Position numbers and translations under genes: made by a program. Below are positions 43,576 to 55,360 of a stretch of 64,000 nt of DNA, in pieces (the stretch's first letter is position 1; each line of letters opens with the position of its first letter). The notes under the pieces were generated by a model that did not search any database, had not been told where the DNA came from, and was given only the letters and a program-made list of their open reading frames with translations. Source of the DNA: Tricholoma matsutake (lineage: Eukaryota > Basidiomycota > Agaricomycetes > Agaricales > Tricholomataceae); the NCBI GenBank assembly GCA_026075535.2, contig AP026543.1, forward strand, positions 11,904,001 to 11,968,000. The letters are read 5' to 3'.

Positions 43576-45373
43576 TCATTTTGGTGTGACCTGTTCTCTC
43601 CATTTTGTTTGAACCTTGGGTGAAAGCAAGAGTAGTTCTTCCGATGTAAGCATGATGATTGGCATCTTCATCGAGCGCAAAAAGATATTGTGGGCAATTT
43701 TCTTGTTCTGTACTGGTGCCTGTGTCACATACGATGGTCCGTCTTTCTCTTTACCCTTTGACGCACCAGTGAAGTTCCTTTCATGTGGTGGCAAATAGGC
43801 ATTCTCCCTGACCAATGTGTATGGGTGTACCAAGGTTTGGTTGGAGGTATGGTTGTCGATGGTGAAGTGGTTGATGCGGGAGAAGTTGATGTTGATGCTG
43901 ATGTTGGAGCCATAGTTGAAGTCGAAGGGTTGACCATTGTCGATGAAGATGTTGAGGGTGCTGGGACTGGAGCTGTAGATGTTGAAGATGGAGGGACAGG
44001 GGTTGTTATGGCCAGAACCAAACTTCGAACCTCTTTTTTCGGACGTGAAATTGGTCAACCACTTCACAGCACGAATATTTTGCGCTCGAGAGCTGCTATT
44101 CTATCTTTGGAGTCAGCTGTCAACATTGAAGTATGATAAATCCCTTTTGTTTCTGATCCCGATGTAGAAACTGCATTGGACTCTGTTATCGAAGTGATCA
44201 CAGCCGAGGTTGAATTAGTCGAAGTCAAAAGTGTTGATGGTGCAATGCTGAATAAAAGTGTAGCTGCCGGGGTTGCATCTGGGTTGCATTTCCACCATTC
44301 GTCAATGCATTCCTTGATAAACCTGCCATGAATGCTTTGAGGGGGGTGAATTGTCTGTTTGGAAGTACAATCTTTCCTTCCACATTTTGCTTACACTTCC
44401 CTTCATTCAAGTACAACTGACAAACCATACAGTCAGGGATAAAATGTCCCAATAAACCGCAAAATATGCAGAGGAGTGCATCGATATGTGCCTGTCTGTC
44501 TGCCACATTAGCATGAGGATTTTTAGTACCTGCGATATGCATAGTGATGGTGCTAGCAAATTGTTTGAACATTGTGTTTAGATCTTTGGTTTTAATCATA
44601 ATAGTTCTGGGTGAGAAGGTGACCATATTTCCGACGTTCAATGTCAAGTGCGATGAAGAGGTCAATTGGTGGATTACTGAGTTCAATGTGTTAGAGCCTG
44701 CTAGTACAAATTTTGCCATGTCATGAATGTCGTTGAGTGGATATGGATCATCGGGGTAATGGTCAGGGAATTTGAGTTTGAGTCATCAAGCAATTCGAGT
44801 CCATAAGCCAGGTTGGAATCCTCAAACATAAGCTCTGCTTTGCTCGGCTTCCAAGATCCTATTCTTTGCTCGCAAAAAGTGAGTAATGTTGTAGAACATG
44901 TGATAATACATTCCTAAGTCGTTCGCATCAAATATCCCAATGCATAGCTGTTCTCCCACTAATTTGTCCATGTCTGATATGCTCCACTTGCGATCGTCTT
45001 CCAAGCCAGGATAGAGTTTATGTACTGCTGTTCTAAATTCATTGAATGATGTGCCAGGCTGATACTCTGGAAGCGATTCCCAGAGTTCAGAAGAGTCGAT
45101 GTCGAGGTAGCAACAACTGTGTTTCTTCATTAGATTCGATTCAGTAACACCACAGGTCAGAAATAATAGTTCAAGCTCTTCGAAGTATCATCGGAGCTCT
45201 TGAGGGTGAGTCGGGTCAAATTTCGGAGCAGTCGAGTGCCCGCAAGCTGGCATCGCAGTTTGGGTAGTCATGAATGCGATGACTCTAGGGGTAGGGGTTA
45301 AGACTTGTGTAATAGATGGTAGAGGTGTCGAAGTTGTTGGAAGGATGAATGAAGAGGTCGTTGATGATGACAA
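43576..45373 (-). pseudogene. Gypsy-A gag
   Basis: From MSSSTTSSFILPTTS (45373): HSTAPKFDPTHPQELR, SSELWESLPEYQPGTSFNEF, AVHKLYPGLEDDRKWSISDM, DANDLGMYYHMFYNITHFL, then FPDHYPDDPYPLNDI, MAKFVLAGSN and a zinc knuckle CIFCGLLGHFIPDC (about 44470-44430), LYLNEGKC, and a low-complexity Pro/Ser/Thr region up to the protease. Several stops and frame changes. Gly/Thr-rich plus-strand frames at 43783-44136 are shadows. Confidence 0.8.
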
Positions 45374-45581
45374 AGAAGTAGATGACGATGTGGAAGGTGA
45401 TGATATAGGTGAAGGAAATAGTCTATAATGAGTAGACTCTGCTTCAGAAACAAGAATTAGAATGTCCCCTGATTGTTCGAGAGATTCAAAGGTGTGGCGG
45501 GTATTGATACAAAGGTTTCTCGCTTGTGTTGGCCTAAGCCGAGGAAGTCAAGGTTGGTCCAATGATGAAATGATTCAGAAA

Positions 45582-45599
45582 CCCTCGCAGTGGGCTCCA
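45582..45599 (-). other. Primer-binding site of Gypsy-A
   Basis: Four bases inside the 5' LTR. On the minus strand TGGAGCCCACTGCGAGGG; its complement reads like a tRNA 3' end terminating in CCA. The tRNA species is not identified. Confidence 0.55.
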
Positions 45600-46657
45600 A
45601 AAATGATGATACTCAACCTGGGAAAACCACCAAAACAGCCAATGAGGCAATTGATGATATTTGCAATGAGTCAGAGGAAGGGAGCGAGACATTTCGAATG
45701 TTCATGGTCCAACCTATGGGAAGATAACTAGTTGGTACTAGTCGTGAAGGTGGTGCTATGAGAGATGAAGGTGTTTGGTGAGGTCCAATCGAGTATCGAT
45801 CAATATCAAGGACGATCGATGAGATCAACGACGAATGATGTTTATCATTGATGGTCAAAGTGTGAATTCCGAGGACCTTTCAATAAGTCAAAAGTATACA
45901 AAGGCTATAGTCGATAGCTAGGATGTGTTGAAATGGTTGCTAGTGCTAATGATGAGAGGATTGAAGGAAGATTGAGGACATGATGATTGCAGAGGTTTCT
46001 CGTCGATTGAGAAAACTCATAGAGACTTAGATTGTCTTTAGAAGATTGATCGGATGCTTAGAACTGTATATGAGACGATAGGTGAAGATGATTTTTTGTA
46101 TTTTTCAAGTAGATACTACAGAGTTTTATATGTTTTAGAAGAAACTTCCTAAAAAGGTATAAGAAACTTCCTAAAAAGGTATAAGAAACATGTGTAGAAC
46201 ATGAGGCAAAAGATATGAGTTAAGGCACAAGGCCAAAAAGGAGACTGGAATCCGAAGAAGAAAGAGATGTATCATATGATGAAGGAGTAATAAAGGGAAA
46301 GAACTAAAAATAGACTGTCCTTTGTGTATAAACCACGCTAAGTCTTGCAATAATCCATCCAGTGGGTTCTGTACGCGATACGGACTTGAAATGAGGCTGA
46401 CCTATGATCAGCAGGTTTGAGCACGAGTTGGAATACATCCTAGTGCATGGTCTTCCACCATTTAGATAACAAAGGCGGCACCTGATGTCGCTTGTAGTCT
46501 CTCAATATCGATCGATAATGCTCAATGATGGTTGATGATGTTCGATCGTGGTTGCGGCTGTTCGAAGTTGATCAGGGATGTTCGATGGTCATTTAGAGGG
46601 ATCTTAGGGGCTTTCGGGGTAGTCCTAAGGTTGTGCGATGTGGGCTCTTGGTACGAT

Positions 46658-48195
46658 TAGCATTTGAAGGTCCAGTTCAGTCCGGTTTTTTTCCATTTCT
46701 GGAGTGAACCGGGACTGCAACCAGTTCATTCAGATTGCAACACTAAATAAAACCAGACTGGACCACAAGAAACCAGTTCTCTGTGGTCCAGTCCAGTCTG
46801 ACAACCGGTTGCAGCTGGTTTGGGCCACAACTGGTCATCAACCGACTTGAGTTGGTCTAAACCTACATTATATACATAATATATTCTAAAACTAAGATAA
46901 TTCCCCTCACAGGCAGGGGCCTGTGAGTGAGCACATAGGTAGTACAATAAATAAAAAATACACCCTACCTCGTAGGATGTGCAAGGAGGGGGCTGTGAGC
47001 GGCGAGCAGGCTGCTGGGTCATTTGTCGTTGTCACTGTTGTTGTTGTCCTATCATCGTCGTCAGTGTTGTCCCTTCGTTGTTGTTGTCCCTTCATTGTTC
47101 CCCATCGTTGTTGTTGTCCTATCATCATTCCCCATCATTGTTGTTGTCCTATCATCATTCCCCATCGTTGTTGTTGTCCTATCATCTATCATCGTCATCA
47201 TTGTTGTCCTATTGTCATTGTTGTCATTGTCCTATTGTTGTTGTTGTTGTCCTATCGTTGTTGTTGTTGTTGTCCTATTGTTGTTGTTGTTGTTGTCCTA
47301 GCATCGTCCTCGTTGTCGTCCTATCGTTGTCGTTGTCATTGTCCTATTGTTGTCATTGTCGTTGTCCTATCATCGTTGTCGTCATTGTCCTATTGTCATT
47401 GTTGTCGTCGTCCTAGCATCGTCCTCATTGTCCTATCGTCATCATCGTCATCCTATCGTTGTCATCTTCTGAGTTGTCCCATTGTTGTTCTTCTGGTCAT
47501 CATTCTCCTGTCAGCACCCCCATCTCCCCCTGTGAGCAGTGGCTCGCAGGCTGGGTGGTGGTGCTGTGTTGGGGTAGAGGTCGGCAGCTGGACATCATCA
47601 TCAGGAAAAGAAAGAACCTTAAAGAAGAAAAAGAAAAAGTTAGTTGAATAAATAGTAAAACAAAACATACCTGAGCCGAAATGACACTATTCATTGTTTC
47701 GGCTCACTTTATGTTCAGTTGTTTGAGTTGTCGTCATCCTCAGCAACCCCAACTCACCCTACAAGCAGTGGCTCACAGGCATGGTGGTGTTGCTGTGTTG
47801 TTGTTGTTGTTGTTAATGTTGTTGTTGGTCATGGTTTGGAATGGTGTCTGCAAGTGGCACCACTTTTTCATTTGGGTGTGCAAACATGACCAAATGGTCC
47901 ATGCGCAGCCCAAGGTATATAAACCCTCACTTTTGGCTTCATTTCCCTTGGGCACATCCCCACTTTATTATTATTATTCATAATTAGTATGTCTACATTA
48001 GTATGCAATGTATACCAGTCCAAACTGGTTCAAACTGACCTTAGTCGGTCTTTCATACATGTGTAATCTGGACAACCACAACCGGTTTATTAAGAAATCT
48101 GAGGCAACCGCAACCGCAAAAGCAACTGGACCGCGGTTCAGTCCAGTCCAGTTCTGGTTTTTTTCCGGTTCAACAAACCAGACCTTCAAACGCTA
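46658..48195. mobile_element. hAT-type non-autonomous element (1538 bp, TSD GGTAYGAT)
   Basis: Ends TAGCATTTGAAGGTC (left) and TAGCGTTTGAAGGTC (right, reverse complement), flanked by GGTACGAT (46650-46657) and GGTATGAT (48196-48203). Subterminal regions hold inverted CCAGT/ACTGG-rich motifs (e.g. CCGGTTTTTTTCC). The interior is mostly a GTT/GTC microsatellite and AT-rich DNA; no transposase. Confidence 0.88.
47035..47520 (+). repeat. GTT/GTC/CCT microsatellite
   Basis: Long runs of (GTTGTC)n, (GTT)n and CCTATCATCATTCC units. Open frames here (SSYRCCCC-, CPIIIPHHC-type) are artefacts of repetition. Confidence 0.9.
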
Positions 48196-48357
48196 GGTAT
48201 GATCGATGTTGCTGGTGATGTTTTGACACAGTCGATATGATATCACAATCGATAGACTGGGTTGCGCTGCATCTGGGACATCATAGGAGTTAGCTGATGT
48301 GATTAGAATATGGTTGAAATGGTGAATCGGCCTTTGAGCCAAGGAGACAATTTATCA

Positions 48358-51300
48358 CTGTTCTGATTTCTGTTCTCTCTGCCCAATCACTTCCCGATCA
48401 ATTAAAGGCATGGGAGGATCTTTGATCACTGCAATCGGCATGGGTGATGTCAAGCTACGGGTAGCTCAGGGCGCATCAATCATCTTACATAACACACTCT
48501 ATGTCCCTGAGTCAACAGTTCGGCTGGTATCTGTCAGTTCCCTTGCAGGAGACTCAAATGCTGTCACACATTTTGATGACTCATCTTGCTGGATAACTAA
48601 CAAATCCACAGGCGTGTTGATAGCTCACGGTTCCATGACCTCCAAGAAACTCTACTTACTCACCCTACACTCCGCGTCTGTTGAGCACGCGTTAACAATT
48701 CACAGATTGCCAAATCTGGAGACCTGGCACTGTCACCTTGGCCATGCCAATTACCAATCTCTGTGTGATATGGCCAAGAAAGGCGCACTCACAGGTACGC
48801 CATTGTCAGCCACTACACAGCTACCCAAATGTGACACCTGTCTTGTTGGAAAACAGACGAGAACACCAGTCCCAAAGAAACAAGAAGAGGGTGAGGGACA
48901 TAGGGCAACTAGGCATCTGGAGAAGGTGTGGGTCGATTTATCAGGCCCACATGCAGTCAAGTCCCATACTGGTCATGAATATGTAATGGACATTGTCGAT
49001 GATTTTACCTCATTCTGTCACGATCTGTTCCTTGCCCACTCAGAACCCGCAACCTTCCGATCTTTTCCACTGTTCCTAACTCAACTCCTACCACCTTCGT
49101 TCTGGCCCCCTTGCACTGCCCACACTGCTGTGCACCAGGCCGCCGTGTACAGCAACCACAGCTGCCTTCCAAGGCTGCCATCTAGTTTTGCAAATTCGAC
49201 TACGGATTCCTGTGTGGCCTCCGCTAGGCAATTTATCTATGCAGTTGAGACACTGCTGCAGTTTCTGTTTCCGTTCTGCTCTTGTTCTGGACTCTAGTAT
49301 TTAAGCTTAGTTAGTTTTGCTTTGTATTCCTCAGTTCGTATATCAACATAGACTCGATGTTACCCTGTCAATCTAAAACCTCCTTCTACTCCAACTCCTG
49401 ACCTCTAAGAGTCTGAACTCCATTCGACTCAACCTCTAGTTCCCCTCTGAAGTTCTAGTCTCATCTGAACTTAACCTAAGTCCCTCCGTACTCCTTCCCA
49501 CATTTACCTGCACTCTCCCGCTCCTATCTCTAAAACCTCTACCCGAAATTAGGACACCAGACAAGGTCAAGGGCACAGCTTCTTACAAGCTGAAGCCAAG
49601 TCCTTTTCGTTACCCATCTGCATAATCTGCTACAACCCAACAATCTTCCACTCTCAAACACCCGCCGGGTCCGACCGGATTCCGATGAGCCCTTTTCGGA
49701 TCAGTTCTTAACACATTCCCATGGTCTATACCCCTCAAACATAAAGATGATTCTTTTCCTGAGCTCAAGGAATGGGAGTTGGCATGAGAAAATGAAACTG
49801 GCTTGAAAGTTGGCACATACATTACTGACAATGGAGAGCTGAAGTCCAGTGAAATGCAGGCATGGCTTAAATCTCGAGGATCTGACCAACGGTTCACTGT
49901 TCCACACACATCTGCCCACATTGGACGTGTCGAATGGATGCATCGAATGCTCATGGCAAAGGCATGAACAATGGAGCTGTATGCAGGACTGCCCCCTTTC
50001 CTTTGGGACAAATTTTATTTAATGGCTACACACCTGCATTCAAAAAATACAACCCACTTGCTGCAAGGAATCACGCCTTGGGAATTATGGTTCAGTCGAA
50101 AGCCAGACTATTCCTACATGTGGGAAATCGGATGTCGGGCTTTTGTCTTGATACCAAAGAAAGATAACCCAAAGATTTTTGAACAGTCGATTGAGTGTAC
50201 ACTGATTGGCTATGACCCAAACTTGAAAATGTATAGATGCTATGAGAGCACTACATGGAAAATACATAGCTCTTTCCATGTCTGCTTCCTTGAGAGCCAT
50301 GATGGACACATATGTTCACTGCAGAAGTCAACCCCACCCCTGATGAAACTGCCAACCCCACATTCAACCCCATACTCGATGATGACAATGATGATTTTAT
50401 CCCACCTCCTATTACCAATCATACTGCACTGCCTGCCCCCCAACCAGATCCCCCTCACTGATCATCCTGTGTACTGGTCCCAACCGAAAGAAATCCTAAT
50501 GGGGGACCATCCTTCACACATACAATAAAGGCAGTACAAGAATCTCGGGATAGTGCATCCCACATAAAAGAGGTGCATCAAGAGCGGAGGGCAGGTAGAT
50601 GGACCATTAATGCCTTAGATGAGCCCATCCCCGATCATGATGTCATTACTAATCTACAACAGGCCTTCAAAAATCTCAATCTTGGCAATCAGGCACATGA
50701 ACCTCTGGCTATGATCTTGGAGATGGACAATTTTGATCCAGAGTCACTTCAATTCAAAGATGAGCCAAAAACATGGGATGAAGCCAAGAACTCTGTGGAT
50801 GCTGTACAATGGGCAGAGGGATATCAGGATGAGTTGAAATCACTAAAGGACATGGGTGTCTATAAATTGATACCACATTCCAAAGTTCCTCAGGGGAAGT
50901 GTATCCGAAAAGGGAAACCCATTTTCCATATCAAGCGGGATGAAACTGGGAAAGCTGTCAGGTGGAAGGTACGTGTCATTTTCAAGGGTTACGAGCAGAT
51001 TTATGGCAAGGACTACACTAAGACCACCTCACTGACCATGCACATGGAATCTTGGAGAATTCTATTACACATTGCGGCGTCACTGGGATGGGACGCCCAG
51101 CAAATCAACATCAAAACTGCTTTCCTCTATGGCCTGCTACCAGATGATGAAGTACAATATATGCAACAACTGGTCAATTTTGAGGAACCTGGGAAAGAGG
51201 ACTGAGTGTGGCAACTTCAGCGTGGACTATATGGCATGAAGCAAAGTGGGTGCATCTGGAATCAAACGCTCAATGCCCAAATGCTATCCTGGGGATTCAC

Positions 51301-52338
51301 TTGCCTGTCCTGTGAGTCTTGCATATATTACTGCAAGACTGATTCTGGGACCATGATTACTGCTGTTCACATTGACGATTATCTGTCCATAGCCAACTCC
51401 AAAGATGAGAATGAGAGATTCAAGAGTCAGATGCAAGAAGTCTGGACTATTTCTGAATTGGGCACCACATGCTTCCTTATTGGGATTGCAGTCACTTGGG
51501 ATAGAACAGCACGTATGGTGGCGCTATCACAGACTGCTCTTATCGACAGAGTTGTCAATCAATTCAGCCAGAGAAATGCACACCCAGTATCTGCCCCACT
51601 GGAACCTGGCTCCAAACTGTGCCAATTCGACCGCAACACCCTATCCTTTGAAGAGCAGAGCCAACTTAACAAACTCCCATATCATTCCCTAGTCAGTTGT
51701 CTACTATATTTGGCAATTGGAACCTGCCCCGACATCTCCTATGCCATTCAACAACTCTCCTGATTTCTTGATTGCTACTCATTTGAACACTGGAAGGTAG
51801 CCATAAGACTGGTACGATATCTCAAGGGTACCAGAGACCTTCAGCTATATCTTGGAGGCGACCCTTCTGTTAACCTTCATGCCTTTAGTGACTCCGACTG
51901 GGCAAACTGCCTCGACACCCACCATAGTGTTGGGGGTTTTATATGCTCTCTAGGTTCTGGTGCTATCTCCTGGATGGCATGCAAACAGAAGGTCATTGCA
52001 ACATCCTCATGCAAAGCTGAATATATAGCTGCATTTGAAATGGCAAAGGAATGTATTTGGATCCAAACATTACTCAATGCTATAGGCTACTCTCAGACTT
52101 TGCCTACCATAATATCTTGCGATAACTCTGTGACAAAGAGCCTCTCTGAAGACCCACTCCTTCACTCATGCATTAAACATATTGGTATCAAATACCATTT
52201 CCTCAGAGACCATGTACAGTCCAATGACCTACGGCTCACTTATGTTCACACTTGTGAAAATGTTGCCGACCTGTTCACTAAGGCCCTTGATGTAAAACAG
52301 TTCTTGTATCTCCAGGAACATCTTGGCCTTCGTTGATG
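48358..52338 (+). pseudogene. Ty1/Copia element, 3' part: protease end, integrase, RT, RNase H
   Basis: Frame resumes CSDFCSLCPITSRSIKGM, TAIGMGDVKLRV, LYVPESTVRLVSVSSL; GAG-pre-integrase WHCHLGHANYQSLCDM, CDTCLVGKQ (HHCC zinc site); integrase KVWVDLSGPH and, after a solo LTR, TYITDNGELKS and later WKIHSSFHVCFLE. RT: WAEGYQDELKSLKDMGVYKL, VIFKGYEQIYGKDYTKT, LQRGLYGMKQSG and HIDDYLSIA (Asp pair 51374-51379, intact). RNase H: DSDWANCLDTHHSVGGFI, SCKAEYIAAFEMAKE, FTKALDVKQFL, stop at 52336-52338. Only a few stops (near 49972, 51203, 51762) and frameshifts, so decay is moderate. Confidence 0.9.
49016..49713 (+). mobile_element. Solo LTR, family 1 (698 bp, TSD CATTC) in Copia integrase
   Basis: TGTCACGATCTG...GTTCTTAACA, flanked by CATTC at 49011-49015 and 49714-49718. 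Homologous throughout to the solo LTR at 14169-14874, including the TAGTATTTAAGC motif and AAGCTGAAGCCAAGTCC block. Confidence 0.93.
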
Positions 52339-52349
52339 AGATTCCATGT

Positions 52350-52358
52350 GAGGAGGAG
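52350..52358 (+). other. Copia polypurine tract
   Basis: GAGGAGGAG directly before the LTR start TGTTGAGG. Confidence 0.7.
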
Positions 52359-52719
52359 TGTTGAGGTGCCATTTATCACACTGTAAGCATACATGATTGC
52401 ATCTTTTGATGTGTGTAGTATTTTTAGCACATCCCTTTGATGTGCCATCTCATAGACACCTTTGTGTCTCTTATCCCTTTTACTCTTTGTGTAGCTGAAC
52501 TCACTTATATATAGGGTAGGTAGTTATCCAAACACCTCAGTCACTTGTACAGAGACTGAGGTGAGTATTCTAGACATTATGATATCATGGACCAATACTT
52601 ACTGTACTTATAGCTATACTCTGATTATGCTAGGTACAGTTGTTGTATTCAGTTAGTCACTTGTACAGAGACTGAGCTATACTCTGATTATGCTAGGTTG
52701 AATTTCTACACACTCAACA
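52359..52719 (+). repeat. Copia 3' LTR (361 bp)
   Basis: TGTTGAGGTGCC...CACTCAACA, ends inverted (TGTTGA/TCAACA). Contains a TATATATAGGG TATA-like box near 52505 and an internal repeat CAGTCACTTGTACAGAGACT (52545 and 52654). Confidence 0.88.
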
Positions 52720-53334
52720 GTGCGCATGTAGAATCTGTCTCTGTATGTATGCAACTATCATGGCACTGTGACTATAGTGCTGACATATTGAGTGCTATGG
52801 ATGGCTCCTCTCAGGCTACTGGAATCTACCACAACTACCAGTGCCTACTGAGCTCCCCCATCCGGCTATGTCACCTCCTGGAGTTTAGCCAAGATCACTG
52901 TAGTCATTTTGTGTTTCTTGATGGATGCTCAACAATGACAGCACCCCCCATGACTGCTGCGAGCAACTGCTTGCAGGGTGGATATGGGGTGCTGAGAAGG
53001 CAACATGATAAGGGCTGACTTGCAGTGTGACACAATGGGAGGAACCACCAAGACATGGTAAGGAGGGCCACACCTGCCATCCTGCATGTGGCCATTTATT
53101 TTATTTTATTTTCTTTCATAGTCATTTTTGTTGTAGTACAAAGGAGTGTATATAAAGGAATATATATATGTACTACACACTATAAGTTTGAAGACTACAA
53201 GGAGACACTACCAATTTTAGTGACCAGCTCATTGAAAATTTTCACAAAGTCATTTGAGGTGGAGTTTGAATGTGCTGAGCACTGCCGGAGGTAGGTAAAA
53301 TGCATTTTTACTTCATTTTCCAGATGTTTGCATT
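52720..53334. other. Unannotated interval after the Copia LTR
   Basis: Short open frames only. 52910-53060 contains motifs (CAGCACCCCCCATGACTGCTGCGAG) related in wording to low-complexity parts of the non-autonomous elements. No supported gene. Confidence 0.35.
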
Positions 53335-53482
53335 TCAGAGCACTCACAGTAGCCATTTTTTGCTTCATTTTTCACATCATTTTTTGGTCCATTCTGATCA
53401 TTCTTCTGCCAAACACCCAAAAAAATAAAGCCAAAAATGAGCCAAAAATGGCCCAAAAAATGGCTACTGTAAACAACCCTAG
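53335..53482. mobile_element. Small fold-back MITE-like element
   Basis: Inverted ends CACAGTAGCCATTTTTT and (reverse complement of right) TACAGTAGCCATTTTTTG enclose about 100 bp of AAAATG/CATTTT-rich sequence. No clear target duplication. Confidence 0.55.
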
Positions 53483-55360
53483 TATTATATGATAGTTAGT
53501 ATATCTTATCTAGGCACCATATACATGAATTTAGTCAGTTATACACTGACTGAGGATATCTTATCTAGATTGGATTTCTACATAGTCATCATGTCAGGAT
53601 GCGTATTCAGGAATCTCAAGATCAATCCTCCGAAGACGAGAAGGGCCGGGAAGTTGTTCATATGACCCCACTTGATAACGTACTAGTAGATTCCTGTTCA
53701 AGCCATGACCTCGTACTGTCCTGTGGACTGCCGTATGTCATTCTCAGAGTGTCAAGTTTCATGCACCTGTGCAGATGGGAAAGGGGAAGGTCTTCGATAT
53801 GCAATACAGAAATTGAGGACAGATTGGTTGCAACATCGTGAATCACATCTTTGACACTATCAACCACACTTTCCCTAGGAAGCCCACATGTTTTCCCCCT
53901 CTCTGGGATCTATGAGATAGACATCGACACAATGGAAGGTATCAGCATCCAGAACGGTTAGGATGTAGGTGCTGCGTAAAAGCCGATGTCTGGACAATGA
54001 TTAGCTGTAAGGACGCTATACAATTCCTGAGTTCGATTTGTGTTCGTGACGTTAAGACTGATTTCTGACAACAAGAATTTTTGACAGAATGGACGTAGTG
54101 AAGACGAAACCAGAGTCCATTGACCAACCTCTTCGTGACCGCAAAAGGCTGAATGACCTCGAGCGGGACAGCGGGGCTTCTAGAAACTGTTGCCATGAAC
54201 TTGCGAGAAACGATTTCAGGTATCTTCGTACACGCAGGAGGAGACCTGAGGAGATGTCCAAGTCGACGGTGTGAATCAGAAACAACAGTAACAACTTCGA
54301 TGAGATCGTCGGTTACATCGGACCGGACCGTGGCTGTCGGCACCCACATCCCCGAAAACTCTGTCTGTTCTTGGTCTGTTCTGTCTGTAGGATTCTGGCA
54401 ACCTACTTCCCACATATTCATGCAGTGGAGAGGACATCATGCATCGTGCTTGTCTGTATCTTTTCTATTGTTGAAGACAAGGAGAATTTCTGGGAAATGA
54501 TAATGAGTTGGAAGAAGCGTTACTCGGCTGTGGAAAAATGAGAGCGTGGTCTTGGTACGTTCAGATCGCGGTTGTCGAAAGTGAAATAGATCTCTAGATG
54601 ATCTCTAGTATTTACCTGAATGATAGCTTTACGAGGGACCTTCTCAGTCAAGAGGGTAACCACGTGTCTCTGTTCAACTGGTGCCAGTGTACTGCACGTG
54701 CAGGAAGATAAGAGCTCAATTGTCGACCTGAGAGATATGTATATGAGGTTTACGTACCATAGAATAATAATATCACGGGAATGACTTCTTGATAAGATTG
54801 GATGCGGAGTCTCGAGGCACATAATAAGAGGTATGCAAACAATGTCAAAATAGTCACGCTAAACTCGCTCAGATGAGGTTCGGATGTCGGATATAGGAAA
54901 GCTCACAGCCCATAATAGATCAAGATGAGCACTACTAGGCGTCTGATGAACACGAGGAAGTAGAGCGTCGATTATCCGATTTAGAATAAGTGCATGACAG
55001 GAAAAGGATAAAGATGACTGCGAGTGGAATGCATTATCCTTGTTGAATTCAATGAATTGTCAGTATGATGACCGAATATCCAATGGACAAAAGAGTCAGA
55101 GTGGATTCATTGAGTTGCATGTTATCATGCAAAACGAACAACGTGTATCATACATATGCTTTACTCCCCGCGGCAGAAGCCACGACCAAAACAACCAACC
55201 ATCACGTGCAGAACATATAGATGCAACAACGTGAATGCCATGAGTTCAACAGCATTTACGCCTCTCGTCTTGAACCTTTACTTCCACTCACTTGCGAATT
55301 CAAAAATTGTGTATTATCCCCTAGCGTTTCGTGGTCCTGATATTTGCTTGAAGGACTGCC
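53483..55360. other. Low-repeat interval without a resolved gene
   Basis: 53490-53590 has TTAGTCAGTTATACACTGACTGAG and TAGATTGGATTTCTACA, echoing the end of the Copia LTR. A minus-strand frame at 53867-53658 with VIHDVATNLSSISVLHIEDL and LPLSHLHRCMKLDTLRM resembles leucine-rich parts of fungal F-box proteins, but no complete gene could be built. 54089-55030 has short frames on both strands with CpG-rich composition unlike the decayed repeats, suggesting unique sequence. Confidence 0.3.

Larger units (their letters stand above)
25983..48357 (-). mobile_element. Gypsy-A, Ty3/Gypsy retrotransposon (minus sense) swollen by nested insertions to 22.4 kb
   Basis: Matching LTRs lie at both ends (25983-27183; 45604-48357 after removing an insertion, both ~1.2 kb). 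Reading right to left: LTR, PBS, gag, protease, RT, RNase H, linker, integrase, then an antisense gene, PPT and LTR. Interruptions are Gypsy-B (33825-41249), a solo LTR of its own family (30305-33471, itself interrupted) and an hAT-type element in the right LTR. Removing them leaves about 10 kb, normal for the group. It sits within the Copia protease frame. The target duplication is not preserved at the right edge. Confidence 0.85.
45604..48357 (-). repeat. Gypsy-A 5' LTR (right), interrupted
   Basis: Same boundaries as the left LTR (TGATGATACTC...TTTATCA). After removing 46658-48195 and one duplication, its length is about 1208 bp. A short duplication of CTTCCTAAAAAGGTATAAGA occurs near 46146. 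Confidence 0.9.

Noticed and set aside
46923..47651. Cys/Ser-rich 242-codon plus-strand ORF
   Set aside because: Translation of a GTT/GTC/CCT microsatellite inside a non-autonomous element.
25983..48357. 5-bp target duplication for Gypsy-A in Copia
   Set aside because: Left flank ends CGAT; right flank reads CTGTTCTG where CGATTGTTCTG would be expected. A small deletion could explain this but it cannot be shown.
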